DNA of 64,000 nt from Actinopolyspora halophila DSM 43834. GTDB lineage: Bacteria; Actinomycetota; Actinomycetes; Mycobacteriales; Pseudonocardiaceae. The DNA lies in the NCBI RefSeq assembly GCF_000371785.1, contig NZ_AQUI01000002.1, positions 2,149,276 to 2,213,275 on the forward strand. The letters run 5' to 3'. Shown here piece after piece: positions 27,367 to 34,822 of this stretch. The notes below the pieces were generated by a model. The model did no database searches and was not told the DNA's origin. It saw only the letters and a list, made by a program, of their open reading frames with translations. Position 1 is the stretch's first letter; each line of letters starts with the position of its first letter. The translations under genes were made by a program, and so were the position numbers.

Positions 27367-28406
27367 TAGTTCTCCCTGATCTTGGAAAGTCCCTGGCGCA
27401 CCAGCGGTTCGACCATGGAACCGACGTGTTCGAAACCCTCTCCGACGGTCTTTCCCCGGGTGTAGCGGTAGTGGATCCCCTCGAGGATCACCGCTATCTT
27501 GAAGAATCCGAATGCGATGTACCAGTCCAGCTCGGACACGTCCGTCCCGCTGTGTTCCGCGTAGTGCCGAAGCAGTTCCCGCGCCGTGGGGAAGCCGAAT
27601 TCCGGTCCGACCCCCTTGGCGATCGGGTTGTCCCGGATGCCGCTGAACCCTTCCCAGTAGACGACCAGCAGCCCGAGATCGGTGAGGGGATCGCCGAGGG
27701 TGGCCATCTCCCAGTCCAGAACGGCACGGATCCGCCCGTCGTCTCCGACCAGCACGTTGTCCAGCCGGTAGTCTCCGTGCACGATCGCGGTGCGCCCACC
27801 GGCGGGGATCGTTCCGGCGAGACGGTCCCGCAGTTCGGAGACCCCGGGTAGTTCCCTGTCCAGCGAGGCCTCGAGCTGCTTGCTCCAGCGGCGGACCTGT
27901 CGTTCGAGGAAGCCCTCGGGGCGTCCGAAGTCGGAGAGCCCCACGGTCCCCGGATCGACGGTGTGCAGCTGTGCGAGCACTTCGATCATGCGCAGCGACA
28001 GGTCACGACGTTGCGGTTCGCTCAGCCGCTCGACCTGTTCCCGCGAGCGGTAGACCTGCCCCTCGACGAAGTCCATGACGTAGAAGGGCGCTCCGAGCAC
28101 GTTCTCGTCCGCGCACAGCAGGTGGGTCCGTGGCACGGGTACCGCGGTGTCGGCGAGCGCGGACATGACGCGGTACTCCCTGCTCATGTCGTGTGCGGTC
28201 GCGAGAACGTGCCCGAGGGGCGGGCGCCGCAGCACCCAGCTGCCGTTCCCGTCCGTCACTCGGTAGGTGAGGTTGGAGCGTCCGCCCTGGATGAGCTCGG
28301 CACGCAGCTCCCCCCGGCACAGGTCCGGGCGTTCGGCCTCCAGGTAGGCACGCAGGCTCGTCGGGTCGAACCCGGGTGGTGGGTCTTCGGCGGTGTCTTC
28401 CGGCAT
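27366..28406 (-). CDS. APH-family kinase, 4-hydroxyacyl-CoA kinase-like (ACAD10/11 kinase domain, LvaA-like)
   Basis: A 346-residue aminoglycoside-phosphotransferase-fold kinase. It has a nucleotide loop near [10 protein letters not shown] (residue ~41), the Brenner motif HGDYRLDN at residues 210-217 (catalytic Asp212, metal-binding Asn217) and [17 protein letters not shown] (metal Asp231). This text is close to the kinase domain of ACAD11, not to antibiotic-modifying enzymes. The paired ACAD gene overlaps by one base. By analogy with LvaAB and ACAD10/11 it phosphorylates the 4-hydroxyl of a 4-hydroxyacyl-CoA. ATG 28406 has GGAGG 8 bases upstream. No LvaB-like small partner is seen. Confidence 0.88.
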   Translation of the reverse strand: MPEDTAEDPPPGFDPTSLRAYLEAERPDLCRGELRAELIQGGRSNLTYRVTDGNGSWVLRRPPLGHVLATAHDMSREYRVMSALADTAVPVPRTHLLCADENVLGAPFYVMDFVEGQVYRSREQVERLSEPQRRDLSLRMIEVLAQLHTVDPGTVGLSDFGRPEGFLERQVRRWSKQLEASLDRELPGVSELRDRLAGTIPAGGRTAIVHGDYRLDNVLVGDDGRIRAVLDWEMATLGDPLTDLGLLVVYWEGFSGIRDNPIAKGVGPEFGFPTARELLRHYAEHSGTDVSELDWYIAFGFFKIAVILEGIHYRYTRGKTVGEGFEHVGSMVEPLVRQGLSKIREN

Positions 28407-28411
28407 CGCTA

Positions 28412-29074
28412 CTACCTCCGGTCGTGTTTGTCGAGGTCGCCGACGAGTTCGCGCAGTGCCCGCTCGGTGTGCGTCGCGTCCCGGTGCAGGACGGTGTGCA
28501 TTCCCAGTCCTCGTGCCGCCGTCACGTTCGCCCGGACGTCGTCGACGAACACGGTGTTCTCGGGGATCAGGCCCATTCGGTCCAGGAGGAGTCGGTAGAT
28601 TTTCGGGTCGGGTTTGCGCAGGCCCACCGAGCCGGAGACCACCGCGTGCTCGAACAGTCCGTCCAACTGTTCCCACGGGTAGGTGTTCCCCCAGCTGTTG
28701 GACAGCAGAGCCGTGCGCAGACCGGTTCGGCGCAGTTTCGCGACCAGACGCAGTGTTTCCTCGTCCGGGTGCATGAACGAGAACAGCCGTTGCAGCAGGC
28801 CTTCGGGCTCGACCCGGCCCTCCTCGTGGTGGTTCCGCAGTCGTTCGGCCAGCAGGTGGTTGAACTCCGCGATGGGAAGCAGACCGGTCTCCAGTCGGTG
28901 CAGCGGTGTGTCCTCGGCGGACTCGCCGCCCACCCACTCCCGCAGCAGTTCCGAGAAGCTCTCCGGCCTGATGCCCTCGGCGCGTGTCCAGGACTCGACC
29001 GCCTGCCTACCGGGGGTGGTCAGCACTCCGCCGTAGTCGAACACCACGGCGTCGACAGTGGGCTCCCTCCTCAT
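28412..29074 (-). CDS. HAD superfamily hydrolase (ACAD10 N-terminal domain-like)
   Basis: A 220-residue HAD phosphatase. Motif I is VVFDYGGVLT, with the nucleophilic Asp but Gly at the Asp+2 position, as in the YihX and epoxide-hydrolase N-domain relatives. Motif II LLSNSWGN, motif III GLRKPDPKIY and motif IV VFVDDVRAN are intact, with an alpha-helical cap between I and II. It lies 5 bases upstream of the kinase gene. The order HAD, kinase, ACAD equals the domain order of ACAD10. Its ATG has no ribosome binding site and follows operator 4 by 6 bases, so the transcript is probably leaderless. Role unproven; it could recycle dead-end phosphoesters. Confidence 0.85.
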   Translation of the reverse strand: MRREPTVDAVVFDYGGVLTTPGRQAVESWTRAEGIRPESFSELLREWVGGESAEDTPLHRLETGLLPIAEFNHLLAERLRNHHEEGRVEPEGLLQRLFSFMHPDEETLRLVAKLRRTGLRTALLSNSWGNTYPWEQLDGLFEHAVVSGSVGLRKPDPKIYRLLLDRMGLIPENTVFVDDVRANVTAARGLGMHTVLHRDATHTERALRELVGDLDKHDRR

Positions 29075-29080
29075 GGGAGG

Positions 29081-29108
29081 CCAGCATACCGACTAGACGG
29101 TATGCTGG
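29081..29108. promoter_or_regulatory. Operator 4, before the HAD-kinase-ACAD-MaoC operon
   Basis: CCAGCATACCG and CGGTATGCTGG are perfect 11-bp arms around ACTAGA. The inner ATACCG-N6-CGGTAT equals operator 3. It ends 6 bases upstream of the HAD ATG, so a bound repressor would cover the transcription start. Confidence 0.75.
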
Positions 29109-29390
29109 CTAGGGGGAGCGTCGGCTGGGTGGCGGGCCCGGAGCCGACTGTCGCCCGGGCGGGGATTTCCGGTGACGCGGAGCTCGCCGGCTCGGTGCGT
29201 CGTGTGCGGACCGGAAAACCCAAGAACCCCCGGACGGCCCATCGCGTGCACGATAAGTGATCGAAGGAGGCGGGGTGGCCTCCCCCTGGGTGGCGGGTTA
29301 CTGCTTTGTTTCGGTGAAATCGGTGGGCAGTTTTTATCACGATTAGTGCCCGTTTTTGGTTTTTATTTTTCCGTAATCTTCGCACTGTTG

Positions 29391-29420
29391 TTGACGAAAT
29401 AGCCTACCGGCCGGTAAACA
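29391..29420 (+). promoter_or_regulatory. Putative promoter with palindrome between -35 and -10
   Basis: TTGACG at 29391-29396 and a TAAACA-like -10 near 29415-29420 (spacer 18) flank the perfect palindrome TACCGGCCGGTA (29405-29416), about 70 bases before the secreted-protein gene. The rest of 29109-29390 is AT-rich in places (29330-29375) with no gene that I can support. Confidence 0.35.
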
Positions 29421-29486
29421 TCTCGGTTGTCGCGCGGCATTTCTCGTGGAATCAACGTGTTTCGCTTTGTTCTCGAGGTGATATCG

Positions 29487-30125
29487 ATGGCAAGTTACAA
29501 GCGTTCGGGCACACGCTTACTGGCGGCCGCGGCCTTCGCGATAGCGCCGGTGGTCGCTTTCGCGCAACCCGCGGCGGCGGAGGGCTTCTCGCACAACTTC
29601 GAGTGCTCGGGTGACTCCCCGCTCGGCGAGCAGCTGTTCAGCTACCAGCAGGATTCGGACGTCTCCGCTCCGTCCAGCGTAGCCGCGGGTGACGAGTTCG
29701 AGGTCGTCATCGATCCCACTGTCAACACCGTTCCCTCCGAAGTGAACGGTTACGAAGTGGAACAGATGCAGGGTATGGACCTGAGACTGCCGATTCCGGA
29801 CAACTCCACCCACGTTTCCACCCAGTTGGAGGGAGGTTCCAACCTCGGTAGCACGGAACCGACCGTGGACGTTTCCGACGGAGTCGCCACGCTCCACGTG
29901 GAAGGCCCCATCGCGGGAGGGGCCGAGTTCGAGCTCCCGACCGTGACGGCCACGCTGCAGGCGGGCGACTCGGGAGTGATCGAAACACAGCTCCACGGGA
30001 CCAGCTACTCCGATCCCGGTCTGACGTTCGACGCCGATGTCTCGACGGTGCTCGGTACGGTCAATGTCCCGACCTCCTGCTACCCGGACCCCAACCCGGT
30101 TTTGACGACAACGGAGATAAGCTGA
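29487..30125 (+). CDS. Secreted protein of unknown function
   Basis: A 212-residue exported protein. A basic n-region and hydrophobic core (LLAAAAFAIAPVVAFA) with an AxA-type cleavage site near AAAEGF form a Sec signal peptide. The mature part (~180 residues) is acidic, mostly beta-strand by composition, and has two cysteines (one near the start in FECSGDS, one near the C-terminus in TSCYPD) that could form a disulphide. It resembles small actinobacterial secreted proteins of DUF6801-like type, but I do not claim membership. ATG 29487 has GAGGTGAT upstream. Monocistronic, ending in a strong terminator. Confidence 0.75.
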   Translation: MASYKRSGTRLLAAAAFAIAPVVAFAQPAAAEGFSHNFECSGDSPLGEQLFSYQQDSDVSAPSSVAAGDEFEVVIDPTVNTVPSEVNGYEVEQMQGMDLRLPIPDNSTHVSTQLEGGSNLGSTEPTVDVSDGVATLHVEGPIAGGAEFELPTVTATLQAGDSGVIETQLHGTSYSDPGLTFDADVSTVLGTVNVPTSCYPDPNPVLTTTEIS

Positions 30126-30130
30126 CGCAC

Positions 30131-30172
30131 AAAAATGGAGGGCTCCCCGAGTCGGGGAGCCCTCCATTTTTT
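30131..30172. terminator. Bidirectional rho-independent terminator
   Basis: A 17-bp perfect stem beginning AAAATGGAGGG and ending CCCTCCATTTT (loop GAGTC) is flanked by an A-run and T-run, so it works on both strands between the secreted-protein gene and choline oxidase. Confidence 0.93.
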
Positions 30173-30199
30173 GCCACTCCGGAGGGAGGAATATCCGTG

Positions 30200-31768
30200 T
30201 CAGGATTTCTGCGCGGCGTCTTCCTTCAACATGTCGGAGCACTTCTCGCCGATGGCCATGGTGGTGATGTTCGGATTCACCGCGACGAGGAAGGGCATCG
30301 CCGAGCCGTCCGCCACTCGCAGTCCGTGCACACCCTTGACGCGCAGCCTGGAGTCCAGCGGAGCGTTCGGATCGTCCGCCGCACCCATCGGAACCGAGGC
30401 TGCCGGGTGGTACACGGTGTTGTGCGTCTTCTGCAGGTAGTCCGCGATCTCGTCGTCGGACTGCACGTCCGGGCCGGGGTGGAGCTCGGCTCCGGCCCAT
30501 TCGCGCATGGCGGGCCTGCTCACGATCTCGCGGGCGAGCTTGATGCCGTGGGACATCACCCTGATGTCGTGCGGATCGGTGAAGTAGCGCGGATCGACGG
30601 CGGGTTTGTCCCGGAAATCGCGGCTGTGCAACCGGACCGTGCCCACGGAGCGACTGCGGGTGACGTTCGGAGTCAGGCAGAAACCGTTCTCGGTGCTCGG
30701 GTAGCCCTGCCGCACGGTGTGCATGTCGAACGGGACCGAACCGAAGTGGAACATCAGGTCGGGACGGTCCAGTCCGGGCTCGGTGGTGGTGAAGATACCG
30801 ATCTCCCACCACTGGGTGGAGTCCTCGACCATCGGCTTGGCCGCGTCCCAACCGATGACTCCCTCGGGGTGGTCCTGCAGGTTGGAACCAACTCCGGGGG
30901 AGTCGACGCGAACGTCCACACCCACCGAGCGCAGATGCTCGGCCGGTCCGATGCCGGACAGCATCAACAGCTTCGGGGTGTCGATCGCGCCGGAACTGAG
31001 CACGACTTCCTGCCTGGCGGTGACCTGCTTGCTCTGCAGCCCGTCCGGAGCGAGGTACTCCACGCCCGTGGCGCGGTTGCCCTCGAACAGCACCTGCTTG
31101 GCCCGGGTGTCCGTGCGCACCTCCAGGTTCGGGCGGGTCTCCAGGACAGGGTGCAGGTAGGACACCGAGGAGGAGGCCCGGGTCCCGTCCTCGAAGGCGT
31201 TGATCTGGAACCAGTTGGCACCGTGCGTGACGGTCTTGCCCGAGTTGAACTCCGTGATCGGGATGCCCTGCTCCTCGCACGCCCGCAGCAGTGCGGCTCC
31301 GCAGGGGTCGTTCGGCGGCACGCTGCGCAGCCGAACGGGGCCGTTCCGGCCGTGGTGCTGCCCGGGGGCGTCGTTGTTCTCCAGCCGCTGGTACAGCGGG
31401 AAGACGTCGGCGGAGCTCCACCCCGTGGCGCCCAGCGACTCCCACTCGTCGAGGTCCTCGGCCGGAGCCCAGAAAGCGATGCAGGAGTTGTGCGAGGAAC
31501 AACCGCCGAGCACCTTGGCCCGGGCGTGGCGCATGAATGAGTTGCCCTGCTCCTGCGGTTCGATCAGGTAGTCCCAGTCGAAACCCGACTCCAGCAGGGA
31601 CATCCACTGCTTGAGTTCGAGCACCTCGCGTTTGTCCTGGTCCGTTGGGCCGGCTTCCAGCAGGCACACGGTGGTGTCGGGGTCTTCCGAGAGTCGCGCG
31701 GCCAGGGCGGCTCCGGCGCTGCCGCCACCGACCACGACATAGTCGAAAGTGGTCGCCTCGTCGCTCAT
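30200..31768 (-). CDS. codA: Choline oxidase (GMC oxidoreductase)
   Basis: A 522-residue GMC flavoprotein with FAD motif VVGGGSAGAALAARL at the N-terminus. Text typical of Arthrobacter choline oxidase is present throughout: GGCSSHNSCIAFWAP with the His that covalently binds FAD, LQDHPEGV with the active-site Glu, STQWWEIGIFT, GSVPFDM, THNTVYHPA with catalytic His, and NPNITTMAIGEK with the Asn. It oxidises choline to betaine aldehyde, and probably on to betaine, with O2, releasing H2O2. ATG 31768 follows AGGAGAA. It lies downstream of the aldehyde dehydrogenase gene on the same strand. A BetA-type dehydrogenase is the alternative name. Confidence 0.9.
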   Translation of the reverse strand: MSDEATTFDYVVVGGGSAGAALAARLSEDPDTTVCLLEAGPTDQDKREVLELKQWMSLLESGFDWDYLIEPQEQGNSFMRHARAKVLGGCSSHNSCIAFWAPAEDLDEWESLGATGWSSADVFPLYQRLENNDAPGQHHGRNGPVRLRSVPPNDPCGAALLRACEEQGIPITEFNSGKTVTHGANWFQINAFEDGTRASSSVSYLHPVLETRPNLEVRTDTRAKQVLFEGNRATGVEYLAPDGLQSKQVTARQEVVLSSGAIDTPKLLMLSGIGPAEHLRSVGVDVRVDSPGVGSNLQDHPEGVIGWDAAKPMVEDSTQWWEIGIFTTTEPGLDRPDLMFHFGSVPFDMHTVRQGYPSTENGFCLTPNVTRSRSVGTVRLHSRDFRDKPAVDPRYFTDPHDIRVMSHGIKLAREIVSRPAMREWAGAELHPGPDVQSDDEIADYLQKTHNTVYHPAASVPMGAADDPNAPLDSRLRVKGVHGLRVADGSAMPFLVAVNPNITTMAIGEKCSDMLKEDAAQKS

Positions 31769-31857
31769 CGTCGTTCTCCTGTTCTGTTCACGACGGCACG
31801 AATCCACCGGGCGGGGCGTTTCGGGCCGCGGAGGACCGTCGCCGTGGGACAACCGGA

Positions 31858-31901
31858 CGTCGTGCCGGGCCGACCACTGCGGCGATCACCCCGGCACGAC
31901 G
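31858..31901 (-). other. Intra-operon hairpin between betB and codA
   Basis: CGTCGTGCCGGG (31858-31869) pairs with CCCGGCACGACG (31890-31901) in the 155-base spacer. It may be a processing site or partial terminator that sets codA below betB. Confidence 0.45.
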
Positions 31902-31923
31902 GTGTTCGTCTCCGGTCGCTGGC

Positions 31924-33456
31924 TCACTCGGCGGCGAACAAGTGCTGCGGTTCGGGCCGTAGGTTCTGGTAGATGTGCTTGGCTTCCTGGTACTCGCGAA
32001 GTCCGCCACCACCGAGCTCGCGCCCGATGCCGGACTGCTTGAAGCCACCCCACTCGGCCTGGGGCAGGTACGGGTGGAAGTCGTTGATCCACACCGTGCC
32101 GTGGCGCAGCCTTCCCGCGACGCGTTGCGCCTTGCTCGCGTCGGAGGTGAAAACGGCGCCGGCCAGTCCGTAGTGCGTGTCGTTGGCGATGCGCACGGCG
32201 TCGTCCTCGTCCCGGAAACGCTCGACGGTCAGCACCGGTCCGAAGGACTCCTCGACCACGGCCTGGGAACCCTGCTCGACCTCGTCGAGCACTGTGGGCA
32301 GGTAGAAGTAACCCGACTCGAACCGTTCGCCTTCCGGACGACGTCCACCGGTGCGCAGCACGGCACCTTCCTCGACCGAGCGCCGCACGTAGTCCTCGAC
32401 CTTGGCGCGGTGGTCGGCGGAGATGAGCGCTCCCGTCTCGGCGTCCTCGTCGAAGGGGCCGCCCAGCTTGATGGACTGCGCCCTGCGCACGATCTCGTCG
32501 ACCAGCGCGTCGTGGATCTCGTCCTGCACGATCAGGCGCGCACCCGCCGAGCACACCTGCCCGGAGTGCAGGAAGATCGCCGTCATCGCGTAGTCGACCG
32601 CCGTTTCGAAGTCGGCATCGGCGAAGACGACGTTCGGGTTCTTGCCCCCGAGCTCGAGAGCGACCCTCTTGACGTTGGCGGCCGCGGAGGCGGCGATGGC
32701 GCGACCGGTGTGCAGACCGCCGGTGAACGAGACGAGGTCGACATCGGGGTGTTCGGACAGCAGTGCGCCGACCTGGGCGCCCTTGCCCAACACCAGGTTG
32801 CCGACGCCCGCGGGCAGTCCGGCTTCGTGCAGTGCACGCATGAGCAGCATCGCCGTGCTGGGAGTGAGCTCGCTGGGCTTGAGGACGAAGGTGTTGCCCG
32901 CGGCGATGGCCGGAGCGACCTTCCAGGCCACCTGCAGCAGCGGGAAGTTCCACGGCGTGATCAGACCGCAGACGCCGACGGGCTCGTAGCTCACCCGGCT
33001 GATGGCGTCGTTCGAGCCGGTGTCGACGACGTGGCCGGGGTCGGTGCCCGCGATCTTGCCGTAGTACCGGAAGCAGGCGGCGATGTCGTCCATGTCGTAA
33101 CCGCTCTCCACCAGCCGCTTGCCGGTGTCCAGCGATTCGGCCCGGGCGAATTCCTCGCGGTCGCGCACGAGGATGTCGCTCACGCGCAGCAGTAGGTCAC
33201 CGCGCTCCCACGGGGAGGTGTTCGGCCACGTTCCCTCGTCGAAGGCCGCCCGCGCCGCCGCGATGGCTCGCTCACCGTCGGAACGGTCCCCTTCGGCGAC
33301 CGTGGCTACCGGGGAGCTGTCGGCGGGGCAGCGGATCTCGCGGGTCTCTCCCGCCGCGGCTGCCTGCCACGCGCCGTCGATGTACAGGGTCTCCGCCGCC
33401 GTGGAGGCCTCCGCGGAGGAGGCTGTGGCGTTCGGCGGGCCGTGGGTCTGCGACAT
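31924..33456 (-). CDS. betB: Betaine-aldehyde dehydrogenase
   Basis: A 510-residue NAD(P)-dependent aldehyde dehydrogenase. It has PWNFPLLQVAWKVAPAIAAG (cofactor), VSFTGGLHTGR, ALELGGKNPNVVF with the general-base Glu, and SGQVCSAGARL with the catalytic Cys. The C-terminal WINDFHPYLPQAEWGGFKQS is of the GbsA/BetB kind. It converts betaine aldehyde to the osmoprotectant glycine betaine. ATG 33456 has AGGAAG ~8 bases upstream. Its 488-base upstream region is shared with a divergent TetR gene and contains a 16-bp palindrome. It is transcribed ahead of codA. Confidence 0.9.
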   Translation of the reverse strand: MSQTHGPPNATASSAEASTAAETLYIDGAWQAAAAGETREIRCPADSSPVATVAEGDRSDGERAIAAARAAFDEGTWPNTSPWERGDLLLRVSDILVRDREEFARAESLDTGKRLVESGYDMDDIAACFRYYGKIAGTDPGHVVDTGSNDAISRVSYEPVGVCGLITPWNFPLLQVAWKVAPAIAAGNTFVLKPSELTPSTAMLLMRALHEAGLPAGVGNLVLGKGAQVGALLSEHPDVDLVSFTGGLHTGRAIAASAAANVKRVALELGGKNPNVVFADADFETAVDYAMTAIFLHSGQVCSAGARLIVQDEIHDALVDEIVRRAQSIKLGGPFDEDAETGALISADHRAKVEDYVRRSVEEGAVLRTGGRRPEGERFESGYFYLPTVLDEVEQGSQAVVEESFGPVLTVERFRDEDDAVRIANDTHYGLAGAVFTSDASKAQRVAGRLRHGTVWINDFHPYLPQAEWGGFKQSGIGRELGGGGLREYQEAKHIYQNLRPEPQHLFAAE

Positions 33457-33745
33457 AGTAAAGCTTCCTGTCGGTGCTGCTTGACTGCTGGAGCGGTATC
33501 GCCGGTGGCGGATGCCGACCCGGACGTGCCGTGTGCGGGGATGCTCCGCACCGGTGCGGCAGCGCGCACGGTCGAGTCCCGTGTCGTCCCGTTCCGTGTT
33601 CAGCCGGGTGGAGTCCTGGTGATCGGCCTGCGGGGTGCCGAGCACCTGAGGAGGTGTGCTCCCCACCGCACCGCCACGTGTTCGAAAGGTCCCTGCGGGC
33701 GAGCACGAGAGCGGCGGCTGCTGTGCGCTGACTTTAGCAGGTTTC

Positions 33746-33761
33746 ATGTACATCTGTACAT
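33746..33761. promoter_or_regulatory. Palindromic operator between betB and a divergent TetR gene
   Basis: ATGTACA-TC-TGTACAT is a perfect inverted repeat in an AT-rich patch about midway in the 488-base intergenic region 33457-33944, which otherwise shows no gene. It probably binds the TetR encoded at 33945. Confidence 0.65.
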
Positions 33762-33944
33762 AAAACTTCCGCCGCGGAGTGGTCCGCGATCTTTGTGGGC
33801 GCTTTGACCAGCTATTATGCCCACAAGTGAGCTGGGTCGCATCGCTGGAGGGTCGGTTCATGGCAGTGTGTGTCCGTTCGGGAGGGAGTTCGTCCCGGGG
33901 AACGGGTTGAGACGCACGCGACGCTGGGAGGAGTACGGCAGGCG

Positions 33945-34556
33945 ATGACGACTACGGATTCCGAGCAGCTCGATGCCGCGGAGAGCGGTCGCCGCGGTCA
34001 GAGCGGTGGTTCGCGCAAGGATCCGGGGCGCCGCGAACGAATCGCCCGTGCCGCCATCACCGTCGTCGCCGAGCGCGGTATAGAGCGGCTGACCCACCGC
34101 GCCGTCGCCGCGGCGGCCGAGGTTCCGCTGGGCTCGACCACCTACCACTTCGCCACCCTGGACGATCTGCTGGCCGTGGCACTGCGCCAGGCTGCCCAGG
34201 ACAACGTCGCCGAGTTGCGGGAGTACGCGGACCGGATGGACTCCGGAGGCGACCTCGCCACCGTGCTGACCGATCTGGTGCTGCGCTATCTCGGCCCGGA
34301 GCGGCAGCGAACCGTGGTCGAGCACGAACTATACGTGGCGGCTCTGCATCGTCCCGCACTGCGGTCCGCGAGCACGGAATGGGACGCGGCGCTGCGCGAT
34401 CTGTTCACCGCTTACACCGACGAGGTTTCGGGCAAGATGCTCGCGGCGGTGTTCTGCGGCCTGCTGTGGCAGGGAATCGTTCGCGAACCTGTTCCGGATC
34501 GCGACGAGATCGAGATGATCTTCAGGCGGGCCCTGGGCACCTCCGTGGTGTCCTGA
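33945..34556 (+). CDS. TetR family regulator, BetI-like position
   Basis: A 203-residue TetR-family regulator. A ~25-residue Gly/Ser/Arg-rich N-terminal tail precedes the helix-turn-helix domain (RIARAAITVVAERGIERLTHRAVAAAAEVPLGSTTYHFATLDDLL). The C-terminal ligand domain contains RTVVEHELYVAALHRPALR, a pattern common in actinobacterial TetRs of unknown ligand. It is divergent from betB-codA with a palindrome between, so it plausibly represses that pathway as BetI does in response to choline. The N-terminal motif does not by itself identify BetI. GGGAGGAG lies ~11 bases before ATG 33945. Confidence 0.85.
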   Translation: MTTTDSEQLDAAESGRRGQSGGSRKDPGRRERIARAAITVVAERGIERLTHRAVAAAAEVPLGSTTYHFATLDDLLAVALRQAAQDNVAELREYADRMDSGGDLATVLTDLVLRYLGPERQRTVVEHELYVAALHRPALRSASTEWDAALRDLFTAYTDEVSGKMLAAVFCGLLWQGIVREPVPDRDEIEMIFRRALGTSVVS

Positions 34557-34822
34557 TCCCCTCGGCAACACGTTGACTTCGGCGACATCGGACGGTTACC
34601 CGGTTTTTGACCCCTGCCGTTGATTCTCTTGGCCACCTGTGTGGACAATAGCGGAAGCGATCCGCTGTCTCCGTGTGCTCAGAGTGACGTGACCGCCCGT
34701 AGTTCAGCCGGGTGGAGCACATCGTTGGGTGCTTTTCGGGTGTACAACGGAAAATGCCGCGTCGGGGGCGTGGCTCGCTCCAACCGAATGCAATCGCTGT
34801 TCGCCAGGGATGGGGTGAGACC

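Noticed and set aside
27366-28406. Aminoglycoside resistance gene
   Set aside because: The fold is APH, but the text matches ACAD11/LvaA-type kinases and the gene overlaps an ACAD gene, so antibiotic modification is unlikely.
29517-31667. 716-codon minus-strand frame including the secreted-protein region
   Set aside because: Overlaps a bidirectional terminator and choline oxidase in another frame; Arg/Gly/Pro-rich nonsense composition.
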